A DNA stretch of 64,000 nucleotides from an uncultured Phascolarctobacterium sp. (GCA_905207485.1 CAJLLL010000003.1:1-64000), one strand, 5' to 3'. Shown: positions 42,519 through 50,432, counted from the stretch's first letter. Notes: generated by a model from the letters alone, not told the origin. Numbers and translations are program-made.

Positions 42519-42743
42519 TTATTTTGTGGCAGATGTTTCTGCCTTTAAAAAACTTTTTTGGCGGTGTTTGTAAATTATGCGGCCGCCTAAGTAAAATGCC
42601 AGTGCAACTCCTCCAAGGCAGGTGCCGCCGCAGCTTCCGCAAATGCCTGTACAGCCTCCTGCACCGCTTGTAACAGCGGCTGTGAGCGGTATGCTGCTGC
42701 CAACTGCAAAATTAAGGGCAGTATCTTTGCTCAAAGGTTTCAT
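42519..42743 (-). CDS. small cysteine-rich membrane protein
   Basis: 74 residues from the ATG at 42743, which follows AGGTGA and overlaps nothing but the last bases upstream (5 nt after the ferredoxin gene stop). It contains a Gly/Cys cluster (GGCTGICGSCGGTCLGG, four Cys near 30-42) merging into a hydrophobic segment and a basic tail. Family not recognised. The cysteine spacing could hold a metal cluster or heme; with a membrane ferredoxin upstream and a flavodoxin downstream an electron-transfer role is likely but inferred. Confidence 0.68.
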   Translation of the reverse strand: MKPLSKDTALNFAVGSSIPLTAAVTSGAGGCTGICGSCGGTCLGGVALAFYLGGRIIYKHRQKSFLKAETSATK

Positions 42744-42748
42744 AAAAA

Positions 42749-43573
42749 TCACCTGCCTGTAAAAATTGCTTTGCGCGGGCATGAGTTGGAACATAAACCG
42801 CACTTAATGCATAAATTGGTATTGTTTTTTACTGTGCTGCTATTAAATGCCATAGCACGCATAGGGCAGATATTTACGCAATGCCCGCATTTTATGCAAG
42901 CATCATTATTAATTTTAATTCTGGCAGCAAGCCCCAGTTTTACGCCAACAGTGAACCAAAGGCTCTGCATTGCGCCCTGGGGGCATAAAAAGCGGCAGTA
43001 ACCGCGCCCGCCTTTGGTAAATAGCCCAAACAGCACCATATAAAGCGCACCGCTTATAAATAGAGGCACTGTAAATGAGATTGCTGCACCCAAAAGCATG
43101 CTTACAAAAGTATCGAAAAAATAAAAATTGCAGTAAGCGCAAGGGTAAAAGCCATACCATAAAGGCAGCAGCATGTAAGTAAGCAGCATGCCGTAACGTA
43201 CAGGTGTTGCAGGCACATATTTTTCCCATTCAATTTTATATTTGCTTGGTACAAGCCTGCTCAAACTTTCTGTAAAATAACCGGCAATGCATAATTTGCC
43301 GCAAAAAAATGGCCCAAACACCAGGCACAGCAGCCAGAAAATCAGCGTACTTATTATCATAAAGCTGTTTAAATCCATAAAACCGCCCGTAAAAATTTCG
43401 GCAGTTGGAATCCGCGGGCAAAAAGCATGCGGTAAAAATGCCGGCTGCACGCCAAGAATGTTTTCCAAAAAACAGCGGTATAATTCAAACGGAGCGTAAA
43501 GCAGGGCAAAGCCTAAAAGATAACCTGCCATACGTTTTAATGCAAAAGGTAAATTCAGATTATTAGTTGCCAT
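42749..43573 (-). CDS. NapH/NosR-like membrane 4Fe-4S ferredoxin protein
   Basis: 274 residues. Four or more membrane helices. Cys pairs in FFCGKLCIAGYF near 90 and in YCRFLCPQG near 195 are the NapH/CcoG-type motifs on membrane loops. The C-terminus carries two 4Fe-4S motifs, CIKCGHCVNICP and CIKCGLCSNSCP. Likely moves electrons across or along the inner membrane, towards the cysteine-rich protein and flavodoxin encoded next. Transcribed from a MerR-type promoter. Confidence 0.86.
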   Translation of the reverse strand: MATNNLNLPFALKRMAGYLLGFALLYAPFELYRCFLENILGVQPAFLPHAFCPRIPTAEIFTGGFMDLNSFMIISTLIFWLLCLVFGPFFCGKLCIAGYFTESLSRLVPSKYKIEWEKYVPATPVRYGMLLTYMLLPLWYGFYPCAYCNFYFFDTFVSMLLGAAISFTVPLFISGALYMVLFGLFTKGGRGYCRFLCPQGAMQSLWFTVGVKLGLAARIKINNDACIKCGHCVNICPMRAMAFNSSTVKNNTNLCIKCGLCSNSCPRKAIFTGR

Positions 43574-43593
43574 ATATTTCCCTTCTTTACTAA

Positions 43594-43624
43594 AAGTTTA
43601 GCATTTGAACTTAACTCTAAGTCA
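43594..43624 (-). promoter_or_regulatory. MerR-type promoter P4 (19-bp spacer) for the ferredoxin-flavodoxin operon
   Basis: TTGACT (43619-43624, minus strand), 19-nt spacer, TAAACT (43594-43599). Dyad CTTAGAG-TTAA-GTTCAAA. Confidence 0.75.
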
Positions 43625-43898
43625 ATAGCAAATGTTTTGGCTGATATTTGCCGCTGCTTTTATTATAAAGGCAGTCTTCTTTTATATGCCAATGCTTATA
43701 TTTTTCTTTCATTTATGCTTAAAAAGCATTTCTGCAACGATTTTTTTTGCTGCAGATGCACTATTTTAAATTTATGTTTTTTAGGCATGGCAAACTATAA
43801 AATACAGGTATTGGACTCTGATTTAATATGCGTTTTATAATTAAAGCAGTAAAACGGCTTTGTAAATACGCTGCGGTAAATATAAGGAGGGGCTCGTG

Positions 43899-44291
43899 AT
43901 GACTATTAAAGAATTTTCGGCACGGACGGGCGTATCGGCAGACACTTTAAGATATTATGAACGTATGGGGCTTATTCCGGCAGTTCCGCGCAAAGCGGGC
44001 GGTGTGCGTGTGTACACCGAAAATTTTGTGGAATGGGTTGATTTTATTCAGACTTTAAAGAAGGCAGGCATGTCATTGGAAGCTATTGCCGATTATATTA
44101 ATCTGGCAAAGCTGGGTGAAGATACATGCCAGCAGCGTAAAAAAATACTGGTACAGGCACATGAAATGCTGCTGCAAAAAATTGAAGCACTGCAAACAAT
44201 GGCGCGCTGCGCAGATTACCAGCTTACGAGTTATGACACTGTGCTGCGTCCGCGGACAGAGAGCCTTATAAGTGGTTTTGCCGGCGCTTAA
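43899..44291 (+). CDS. MerR-family transcriptional regulator
   Basis: 130 residues. N-terminal MerR winged helix (TIKEFSARTGVSADTLRYYERMGLIP), then VEWVDFIQTLKKAGMSLEAI and a dimerisation coiled coil. Two cysteines (near 80 and 107) could be sensing residues. The ATG at 43899 is 8 nt after AAGGAGG; a GTG three bases earlier is less likely. Lies between promoters P4 and P5 and is a candidate regulator of the 19-bp-spacer promoters. Confidence 0.9.
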   Translation: MTIKEFSARTGVSADTLRYYERMGLIPAVPRKAGGVRVYTENFVEWVDFIQTLKKAGMSLEAIADYINLAKLGEDTCQQRKKILVQAHEMLLQKIEALQTMARCADYQLTSYDTVLRPRTESLISGFAGA

Positions 44292-44298
44292 AATTTAC

Positions 44299-44329
44299 TT
44301 GACATGGACTGAACTTTAGGGAGTAACAT
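44299..44329 (+). promoter_or_regulatory. MerR-type promoter P5 (19-bp spacer) for the second DUF362 gene
   Basis: TTGACA (44299-44304), 19-nt spacer, TAACAT (44324-44329). Dyad CATGGAC-TGAA-CTTTAGG. Begins 8 nt after the MerR stop. Confidence 0.72.
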
Positions 44330-44366
44330 ATAACTGTAAATAATATTTAAGAGAGGTGTGCCACCA

Positions 44367-45389
44367 ATGGAAAAGATGAGCAGACGCAGCTTTTTAAAGG
44401 CTGCCGGCACGGCTGCTGTCGGCATTGCCGCATATAATTTACAGGGGGTAGAGAAAGTGTTAGCAAAAGAATTTGGCAGCACAAAAGTAACCGGCAATAG
44501 TAACGGTTCACGCGCTAAAGTATATTTCAGCAAAAATATTGATGCTGATACATTGATAAAACTGTATGATATGATTAATGAAGGCATTTACGGCAAGGTT
44601 GCTATTAAACTGCATACCGGCGAACCGCATGGCCCTAATATTTTGCCGCGTGATATGGTAAAGGCTTTTCAGGCTCACGTACCTGAAAGCAATATTGTAG
44701 AAACCAATGCCCTATATGAAGGCGGACGCGATAATACCGAAAAGCACCGTGCCACGATTGCTTTGAACGGTTGGGATTTCTGCCCGGTTGATATTATGGA
44801 TGAAGAAGGAACTGTTATGCTGCCTGTACGCGGAGGCAAACATTTTAAAGAAATTTCCATGGGCGGGCATATTGTTAATTACGATTCCATGATTGTGCTG
44901 ACGCATTTTAAAGGACATGCGATGGGCGGCTTTGGCGGCAGTATGAAAAATATTGCCATTGGCTGCGCTGATGGTAAAATAGGCAAGGCTATGGTGCACG
45001 GCGTATACGGCAAACCTTTGCCGGAAGACTGGGGGCTGTGGCCTGCCAAAGAAACATTGATGGAAAACATGGCAGAATCTGCCAAGGCAACAATTGATTA
45101 CTTCGGCAAACATATTGTATTTATTAATGTAATGCGCCGTATGTCTGTTGACTGCGACTGCGCTGGTGTTGCCGCTGCGGAACCGACCATTCCGGATATC
45201 GGCATTCTCGCTTCTACCGACCTTCTGGCAATAGACCAGGCAAGTATTGACCTTGTATATGCACAGCCGGAAAAATACCGCCATGATTTGGTAGAACGTA
45301 TTGAAAGCCGTCATGGCCTCCATCAGCTTACAGCAATGCGCGAACTTAAAATGGGCAATCCTAATTATGAACTTATCAGCGTTGACTGA
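44367..45389 (+). CDS. Tat-exported DUF362 protein
   Basis: 340 residues. Clear Tat signal MSRRSFLKAAGTAAVG at 4-19. The body matches the 39.7 kb paralogue almost domain for domain (KVYFSKNID, VLTHFKGHAMGGFGG, MRRMSVDCDCAG, ELISVD end), with an extra loop GVYGKPLPEDWGLWPAKE near 215. DUF362 function is unknown. The ATG at 44367 has AGAGGTG upstream; an in-frame GTG at 44358 is less likely. Terminator follows. Confidence 0.88.
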   Translation: MEKMSRRSFLKAAGTAAVGIAAYNLQGVEKVLAKEFGSTKVTGNSNGSRAKVYFSKNIDADTLIKLYDMINEGIYGKVAIKLHTGEPHGPNILPRDMVKAFQAHVPESNIVETNALYEGGRDNTEKHRATIALNGWDFCPVDIMDEEGTVMLPVRGGKHFKEISMGGHIVNYDSMIVLTHFKGHAMGGFGGSMKNIAIGCADGKIGKAMVHGVYGKPLPEDWGLWPAKETLMENMAESAKATIDYFGKHIVFINVMRRMSVDCDCAGVAAAEPTIPDIGILASTDLLAIDQASIDLVYAQPEKYRHDLVERIESRHGLHQLTAMRELKMGNPNYELISVD

Positions 45390-45416
45390 TATTTTACGGT
45401 TTATAAATTGCAAAAT

Positions 45417-45443
45417 AAAAAACGGGCTTTATGCCCGTTTTTT
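45417..45443. terminator. bidirectional terminator
   Basis: 11-bp stem AAAAAACGGGC... with a 5-nt TTTAT loop between convergent DUF362 and HxlR genes. Confidence 0.82.
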
Positions 45444-45455
45444 GTTTGCCTGTTT

Positions 45456-45836
45456 TTAATTATCTTTTTTGCAGTGGCAGCCGCTGTTTGCCGTCATCGA
45501 ACATGATGGGCACTGACCGCGCTCCTGCATAAGGTCAGAACCCCATTTGTACATAGCTTTCAGTATCGGAAATAAACTTTCGCCGAGTGGAGTGAGGGAA
45601 TATTCTACTTTAGGCGGTACCACCGGATATACTTTGCGGTTAATCAGCCCGTCCTGTTCAAGTTCGCGCAGTTGCTGGGTAAGCATTTTGGCCGTTGCTT
45701 CCGGAACTAATTGCCTTAACTGGCTGAACCTCAGCACCCGTCCGGATAAGTGCCACAGCAAAAGCGCTTTGTATTTGCCGCCGATAAGATGCAGAGTTGC
45801 TGCTACCGGGCAGTTCATGTTGGTTGTAACTTCCAT
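45456..45836 (-). CDS. HxlR-family transcriptional regulator
   Basis: 126 residues. Winged-helix HxlR pattern: [22 protein letters not shown] with the conserved near-N-terminal cysteine, then [31 protein letters not shown] and the wing [10 protein letters not shown]. Extra C-terminal cysteines (CPSCSM...CHC) are unusual and could bind metal or sense thiol stress. HxlR proteins with this cysteine sense aldehydes or disulfide stress. Divergent from copA. AGGAGC precedes the ATG. Confidence 0.9.
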   Translation of the reverse strand: MEVTTNMNCPVAATLHLIGGKYKALLLWHLSGRVLRFSQLRQLVPEATAKMLTQQLRELEQDGLINRKVYPVVPPKVEYSLTPLGESLFPILKAMYKWGSDLMQERGQCPSCSMTANSGCHCKKDN

Positions 45837-45849
45837 AATATTTGCTCCT

Positions 45850-45885
45850 TAGTATCTTTTTAGGTACTATAGCACAAAATAGTGC
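45850..45885. promoter_or_regulatory. dyad operator(s) between HxlR and copA
   Basis: TAGTA...TACTA inverted repeat (45850-45869) just upstream of the HxlR ribosome site, followed by GCAC-N6-GTGC (45872-45885). Position suggests autoregulation by HxlR. Confidence 0.5.
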
Positions 45886-45977
45886 ATTCTTGATTAAAAG
45901 ATATCAGCTTAATATAATAATAGCAGGATAGAACTGCTGCGTCAACGCGGCATGTTAAATACAGAAAGGGCACAATT

Positions 45978-48575
45978 ATGAAAAAGGAACAGTTTAACGT
46001 TACCGGCATGAGCTGCGCTGCCTGCAGCGCCCGCGTGGAAAAAGCAGTAGGCAAATTGGCTGGCGTGGATAAAGTTGCCGTCAACCTTTTAAAAAACAGC
46101 ATGGTTGTTGATTATGACGATGCGGTTTTGAATACGCAAAACATTATTGATGCTGTTACGGCGGCAGGATATGGTGCAGAGCCAAGGCTTGAGCAAACGG
46201 CAAAAAATGTCAAAACTGCTGCGGCAAATTCTGCCAATGATATTGCCAGACAGGAATACGAAAGCATTAAAAGGCGGCTGAAATTATCGCTGCTGTTTGC
46301 AGTGCCGCTGTCGTATATTTCCATGGGGCATATGATGGGCTGGCCGCTGCCGGAGATTTTTCTCGGTGTGGAAAATGCAATGATTTTTTCACTGACACTG
46401 CTGCTTTTGGTAGTGCCAGTGGTGTTTATTAACTTCAAGTTTTTCCGTGTAGGCTTTAAAACTTTGTTTGAAGGCGCGCCGAATATGGATTCCTTAATTG
46501 CCATTGGCGCATCGGCTTCGCTGGTATACGGCGTGTATGCGCTTTACAAAATTGCTTATGGCTTTGGCCATGGTGATTTGGCATTGGTACACAGGTTTTC
46601 AATGGATTTGTATTTTGAATCGGCGGGCATGATTTTAACGCTGATTACTTTTGGCAAGTTTTTGGAAGCGCGCGCTAAAGGAAGAACTTCCGATGCTGTT
46701 AACAGGCTGATGAATTTGGCGCCGAAAACGGCGGTGAGAGAATGCAACGGCGTGGAAATGGAAATACCTGCCGAAGAAGTAGAAAAAGGCGATATTCTCG
46801 TTGTGCGCAGCGGTATGAGCATACCGGTTGACGGCGTAGTTGTAGAAGGGCATGCTGCTGTTGATGAATCGGCAATTACCGGTGAAAGCATCCCCGTTGA
46901 AAAAGAGCCGGGCGTAAAAGTTACCGGCGCAACGGTAGTTAAAAGCGGCTTTTTAAAAATGCGCGCCGATAAGGTTGGCGAAGAAACAACTCTTGCGCAG
47001 ATAGTGCGCCTTGTGGACGATGCCACCGGCAGTAAACCGCCCATTGCCAAAATGGCAGACAAGGTAAGCGGCGTGTTTGTACCGGTTGTTATTGCTATTG
47101 CCGTAATTACAGGCGCAGTATGGCTGATGCTTGGCGAAAGTTTTGAATTTGCGCTTTCCAATGCCATTGCCGTGCTTGTTATAAGCTGCCCGTGTGCGCT
47201 TGGGCTTGCCACTCCTACTGCCGTAATGGTTGGCACCGGACGCGGGGCTTCCGGAGGTGTGCTGATTAAATCGGCAGAAGCATTGGAAACGGTACATAAA
47301 ATAGATACCGTGGTGCTGGATAAAACCGGTACCATTACTGAAGGCAATCCGGGCGTAACGGATGTTTTATACAGCAGCACCGTTGGTGAAGAACGTTTTT
47401 TGCAGATGGCAGCTTCATTGGAAAAATATTCCGAGCATCCTCTGGCGGAAGCGATTGTAAGTTATGCCGCCTCTAAAAATATACGGCTATTGCCTGTAGC
47501 AGGCTTTACGCAGGAAGCCGGGCGAGGCATAAAAGGCGAAGTTGAAGGCAGGCTGTGTTTGGGCGGTAACCGTAAAATGCTTACGGATATAGATTTGTAT
47601 GATAATGATATAAAAGCGCTGGAAGAAGAACTGGCAAGCGCAGGCAAAACGCCGCTGTTTTTTGTGTATGGCGGCAGCCTGATAGGCATAATTGCTTTGG
47701 CAGATACAGTTAAGCCTACCAGCCGCGCGGCCGTTGCCGAACTTAAACGCATGGGGCTTGAAGTTGTAATGCTTACCGGTGATAACGCCAAAACAGCGCA
47801 GGCAATTCAGAAAGAAGTAGGCGCAGACCGCATTGTGGCGGAAGTTCTGCCGCAGGATAAGGAAACGGAAATACGCCGCTTGCAGGAACAGGGCAAAAAG
47901 GTGGCAATGGTTGGCGACGGCATTAACGATGCTCCGGCTCTCGCACGTGCCGATGTCGGCATTGCTATCGGCGCAGGCACTGATATTGCCATTGAATCTG
48001 CGGATTTGGTACTTATGAAAAGTGACCTTTTGGATGTTGCCGGTGCAGTACAGCTTGGGCATGCGGTAATCCGCAACATAAAACAAAATTTGTTTTGGGC
48101 GTTATTTTACAATGCCATCTGCATTCCGGTTGCGGCGGGCGTTTTCTATCCGCTGTTGGGCATAAAATTAAGCCCGATGCTTGGAGCGCTGGCAATGAGT
48201 TTCAGTTCCGTTTTTGTTGTAACCAACGCCCTGCGTTTAAGGTTTTTTAAACCTTCGTACAGCGCTGCTGTTGGCGCAGCCGCATCAGCAGGCAAGCACG
48301 AATGCAGGACGGCGGCAATAAATATAAAAACACAAAGCACAAAAGAAAGGGTTGATACCATGAAAAAAGTTTTGGATGTGGAAGGCATGATGTGCCAGCA
48401 CTGCGTAGCGCATGTAACTAAAGCACTGGAAGGCATTGAAGGCGTGGAGGCTGTTGAAGTTTCACTGGAAAATAAAACTGCCGCAGTTACACTGGCTAAA
48501 GACGTTGCCGATGATGTTTTAACCAAAGCCGTTGTTGATGCAGGCTACGAGGTTAAAGGCGTTAAGGCTCTGTAA
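45978..48575 (+). CDS. copA: copper-translocating P1B-type ATPase with N- and C-terminal HMA domains
   Basis: 865 residues. N-terminal heavy-metal domain GMSCAACSAR (Cys13, Cys16), eight membrane helices, TGES near 295, the CPC motif in ISCPCALGLATP (404-406), phosphorylation site DKTGT (Asp448) and GDGINDAPA near 645. Exports Cu(I). Residues 795-865 form a second complete HMA domain (GMMCQHC, Cys806, Cys809) that looks like a fused CopZ chaperone. GAAAGGG precedes the ATG. No CsoR or CopY gene is adjacent. Confidence 0.95.
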   Translation: MKKEQFNVTGMSCAACSARVEKAVGKLAGVDKVAVNLLKNSMVVDYDDAVLNTQNIIDAVTAAGYGAEPRLEQTAKNVKTAAANSANDIARQEYESIKRRLKLSLLFAVPLSYISMGHMMGWPLPEIFLGVENAMIFSLTLLLLVVPVVFINFKFFRVGFKTLFEGAPNMDSLIAIGASASLVYGVYALYKIAYGFGHGDLALVHRFSMDLYFESAGMILTLITFGKFLEARAKGRTSDAVNRLMNLAPKTAVRECNGVEMEIPAEEVEKGDILVVRSGMSIPVDGVVVEGHAAVDESAITGESIPVEKEPGVKVTGATVVKSGFLKMRADKVGEETTLAQIVRLVDDATGSKPPIAKMADKVSGVFVPVVIAIAVITGAVWLMLGESFEFALSNAIAVLVISCPCALGLATPTAVMVGTGRGASGGVLIKSAEALETVHKIDTVVLDKTGTITEGNPGVTDVLYSSTVGEERFLQMAASLEKYSEHPLAEAIVSYAASKNIRLLPVAGFTQEAGRGIKGEVEGRLCLGGNRKMLTDIDLYDNDIKALEEELASAGKTPLFFVYGGSLIGIIALADTVKPTSRAAVAELKRMGLEVVMLTGDNAKTAQAIQKEVGADRIVAEVLPQDKETEIRRLQEQGKKVAMVGDGINDAPALARADVGIAIGAGTDIAIESADLVLMKSDLLDVAGAVQLGHAVIRNIKQNLFWALFYNAICIPVAAGVFYPLLGIKLSPMLGALAMSFSSVFVVTNALRLRFFKPSYSAAVGAAASAGKHECRTAAINIKTQSTKERVDTMKKVLDVEGMMCQHCVAHVTKALEGIEGVEAVEVSLENKTAAVTLAKDVADDVLTKAVVDAGYEVKGVKAL
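48360..48575 (+). CDS. possible internal in-frame start giving free CopZ-like chaperone
   Basis: Codon 795 of copA is ATG (48360), preceded 8 nt upstream by AGAAAGGG. The resulting 71-residue product MKKVLDVEGMMCQHC... has the length and layout of CopZ. This nests within the ATPase gene in the same frame. Seen: the ribosome-site-like sequence and spacing. Inferred: that it is used. Confidence 0.5.
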   Translation: MKKVLDVEGMMCQHCVAHVTKALEGIEGVEAVEVSLENKTAAVTLAKDVADDVLTKAVVDAGYEVKGVKAL

Positions 48576-48606
48576 AAATATAGTGCTGTAAAACCAGGCA
48601 AAAAAT

Positions 48607-48631
48607 ACGCCCTTCCGTTTTGGAAGGGCGT
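48607..48631. terminator. bidirectional terminator after copA
   Basis: 10-bp perfect stem ACGCCCTTCC/GGAAGGGCGT, 5-nt loop, T-rich to the right and A-rich to the left. Between convergent copA and merR genes. Confidence 0.82.
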
Positions 48632-48651
48632 TGTTTTATTTACATATAAAA

Positions 48652-49026
48652 TTAATCTTCGTTTGTTACGGAACACATTTCGCCGTTTTGATAACGTTCA
48701 ATTTTATAGTTCAGGCGTTCCAGAGTAGACTGCATGGCATTCAGGCGTTCTTTAAGTTTGTCGCGTTCACGTATCAGAAGGTTTTCGCGGGCTTTTAATG
48801 TTTCATTGCCCTGGCGGAACAGGGTAATGTATTCGGAAAGCGTTTCTATGGAAAGGCCTGCTTCGCGCATACATTTGATAAACTCTATCCAGCCGCAGTC
48901 TGTTTCGCTGTAATCACGGTTGCCGCTTTTGTTGCGGTTTACCGGCGGCAAAAGGCCGATGCGTTCATAATAACGCAAAGTATCTGCGGTCAGCCCGTAT
49001 TTTTTGCTTACTTCTGCTATGGTCAT
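48652..49026 (-). CDS. MerR-family regulator, AdhR/NmlR-like
   Basis: 124 residues. MerR winged helix with TADTLRYYERIGLLPPV, then GNRDYSETDCGWIEFIKCMREAGLSIETL. The cysteine in FIKCMR matches the redox/aldehyde-sensing cysteine of the AdhR-type MerR proteins of Bacillus. A coiled coil and a Cys near the C-terminus follow. AAAGGAG precedes the ATG. It is third in an operon with the acid phosphatase and a 35-residue peptide, driven by a 19-bp-spacer promoter, so autoregulation is likely. Best candidate for the regulator of promoters P1-P8. Confidence 0.92.
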   Translation of the reverse strand: MTIAEVSKKYGLTADTLRYYERIGLLPPVNRNKSGNRDYSETDCGWIEFIKCMREAGLSIETLSEYITLFRQGNETLKARENLLIRERDKLKERLNAMQSTLERLNYKIERYQNGEMCSVTNED

Positions 49027-49056
49027 TAGTGGTTCACTCCTTTAATAAAATTCGCG

Positions 49057-49164
49057 TTATGCGGATAATATTTTATAAGCGCTGCAAACGGCAACATGGC
49101 CGCTGATGTTAACGAGCGTATAAATAATTGCAAGTGCTGTTGCACATTGAAGTAATAGTTTCAT
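49057..49164 (-). CDS. 35-residue hydrophobic peptide
   Basis: ATG at 49164 follows GAGAGGA with 7-nt spacing and lies 2 nt after the stop of the phosphatase gene; the merR ribosome site follows its TAA. The product MKLLLQCATALAIIYTLVN... has one hydrophobic segment with two cysteines and looks like a small membrane peptide. Position within an operon and a good ribosome site support it; no family is recognised. Confidence 0.6.
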   Translation of the reverse strand: MKLLLQCATALAIIYTLVNISGHVAVCSAYKILSA

Positions 49165-49166
49165 AA

Positions 49167-50432
49167 TTAATTCCTCTCTTTAGTAATTGTTGTGCTGTCA
49201 AACTGTGTTCCGTCAGGAAGAAAAGCCTTGAAGGTCAAAGTATCGTCAGTTTTTTCAAGCGTTAAATAATTGGCATCTTCCGGTTGCGGGGCAAGTGCTG
49301 CATCGGCAGGGTTTTGCTGCCAAAGGTTTGCATATCGTACACTGCCGGCAACGCCTGTTAAAATGTAGGTAATGCCGCTGTTGTCCGGGCGGAAGTCTTT
49401 TAATGGAACGCGGCGGCGGTAAGTGTGCAGATGCGCTGTCAGAACGGCATCTACATTAAATTCTTCAAATACCGGCATCAGTTCTTCTGCCCAGGGGGTA
49501 AATTGAATGGTTGCCGGGTCAAAGCTGTTGGGGCGGTCGGTAAAAGCATAACGCAGAATGTCTTTGTGCATCAGCACAACCTTCCATTTGCTTTCGGTAT
49601 TTGCCAAATCGCTGCGCAGCCATTCAAGCTGTTCTTGCATTAAATTGGGGTTAAAATCTGCCAGTTCATCATTTTGGGTGTTAAGCACTGTAAAATGCAC
49701 ATCGCCATAATCAAAAGAATAATATTGATTGCGGTTGGCGCTGCTGCCGTTTTCCGGAAGGCTGAACAAAGTCAGATACGGTGTCGGCATAGCAACTTTC
49801 CATTCCATATTATAGGTTTCATGGTTTCCCATAACAGGCGCAAAGGGAATATTTTCAATCATCGGCGTTACGGCGCTGAACCAGGCGCGCCATTGCGAAA
49901 GGTCGTAACCGTTATCTACCAAATCACCCATGTTGATAAAAAATGCCGCATCGTTATTTTTAGCATAAGCGTTTTGAGCAAGTGTGTGCCAGCCGCTGTA
50001 ATCGGCAGATTGAGAATCCGGAAAAATCAGCGCTTTGAAATTTTCCGGAGCTGCTGTAGAAAACTTATGCCAGTCTGTGCGGCTGTTTTCATAACCGGCA
50101 CGGTATTCGTAAGTGCTGTCAGGGTTAAGTCCGGTAAGTTCAGCGGTATAAACAAAAATCCTGCTTGTGCCGGTGTTAAGTTCCTGCATGGAGGCAGGTA
50201 CGGCAGTTATTTTATTATCACTGTTTTTATATTCAGCTATCGGTTTTTGTACTTCAATATCCGACTGCCACATGATAGTACGGCTTACTGACGCATTATC
50301 TGTGATAATCTGGCGCAGATATTTTACTTCATCTGCTGCGGCATAATTTTCCGCACTGGTTTCTGTCTGCTGGGCGCAGCCGTAAATTAAAAATGCTGCT
50401 ATTATGATGATATATTTAAGGTATTTTTTCAT
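49167..50432 (-). CDS. purple-acid-phosphatase-like metallophosphoesterase lipoprotein
   Basis: 421 residues. Lipoprotein signal with YGC lipobox (Cys19). N-terminal fibronectin-like domain (about 35-130), then calcineurin-type phosphoesterase: LIFPDSQSADY, FFINMGDLVDNG near 165, PVMGNHE near 205, VVLMHKDI and LTAHLHTYRR near 335. Surface-anchored phosphatase on an envelope membrane. The ATG at 50432 is 8 nt after AAAGGAG; an in-frame GTG lies 6 nt upstream. First gene of a three-gene operon from promoter P6. Confidence 0.88.
   Translation of the reverse strand: MKKYLKYIIIIAAFLIYGCAQQTETSAENYAAADEVKYLRQIITDNASVSRTIMWQSDIEVQKPIAEYKNSDNKITAVPASMQELNTGTSRIFVYTAELTGLNPDSTYEYRAGYENSRTDWHKFSTAAPENFKALIFPDSQSADYSGWHTLAQNAYAKNNDAAFFINMGDLVDNGYDLSQWRAWFSAVTPMIENIPFAPVMGNHETYNMEWKVAMPTPYLTLFSLPENGSSANRNQYYSFDYGDVHFTVLNTQNDELADFNPNLMQEQLEWLRSDLANTESKWKVVLMHKDILRYAFTDRPNSFDPATIQFTPWAEELMPVFEEFNVDAVLTAHLHTYRRRVPLKDFRPDNSGITYILTGVAGSVRYANLWQQNPADAALAPQPEDANYLTLEKTDDTLTFKAFLPDGTQFDSTTITKERN

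Noticed and set aside
43637..43840. 67-codon plus-strand frame before the second MerR gene
   Set aside because: No ribosome site, AT-rich with Cys/Phe/Leu-heavy composition, and it overlaps the likely MerR promoter region.
46556..47380. 274-codon minus-strand frame inside copA
   Set aside because: Shadow of the P-type ATPase gene; Ser/Thr/Pro-rich composition typical of a reverse frame and no start signals.
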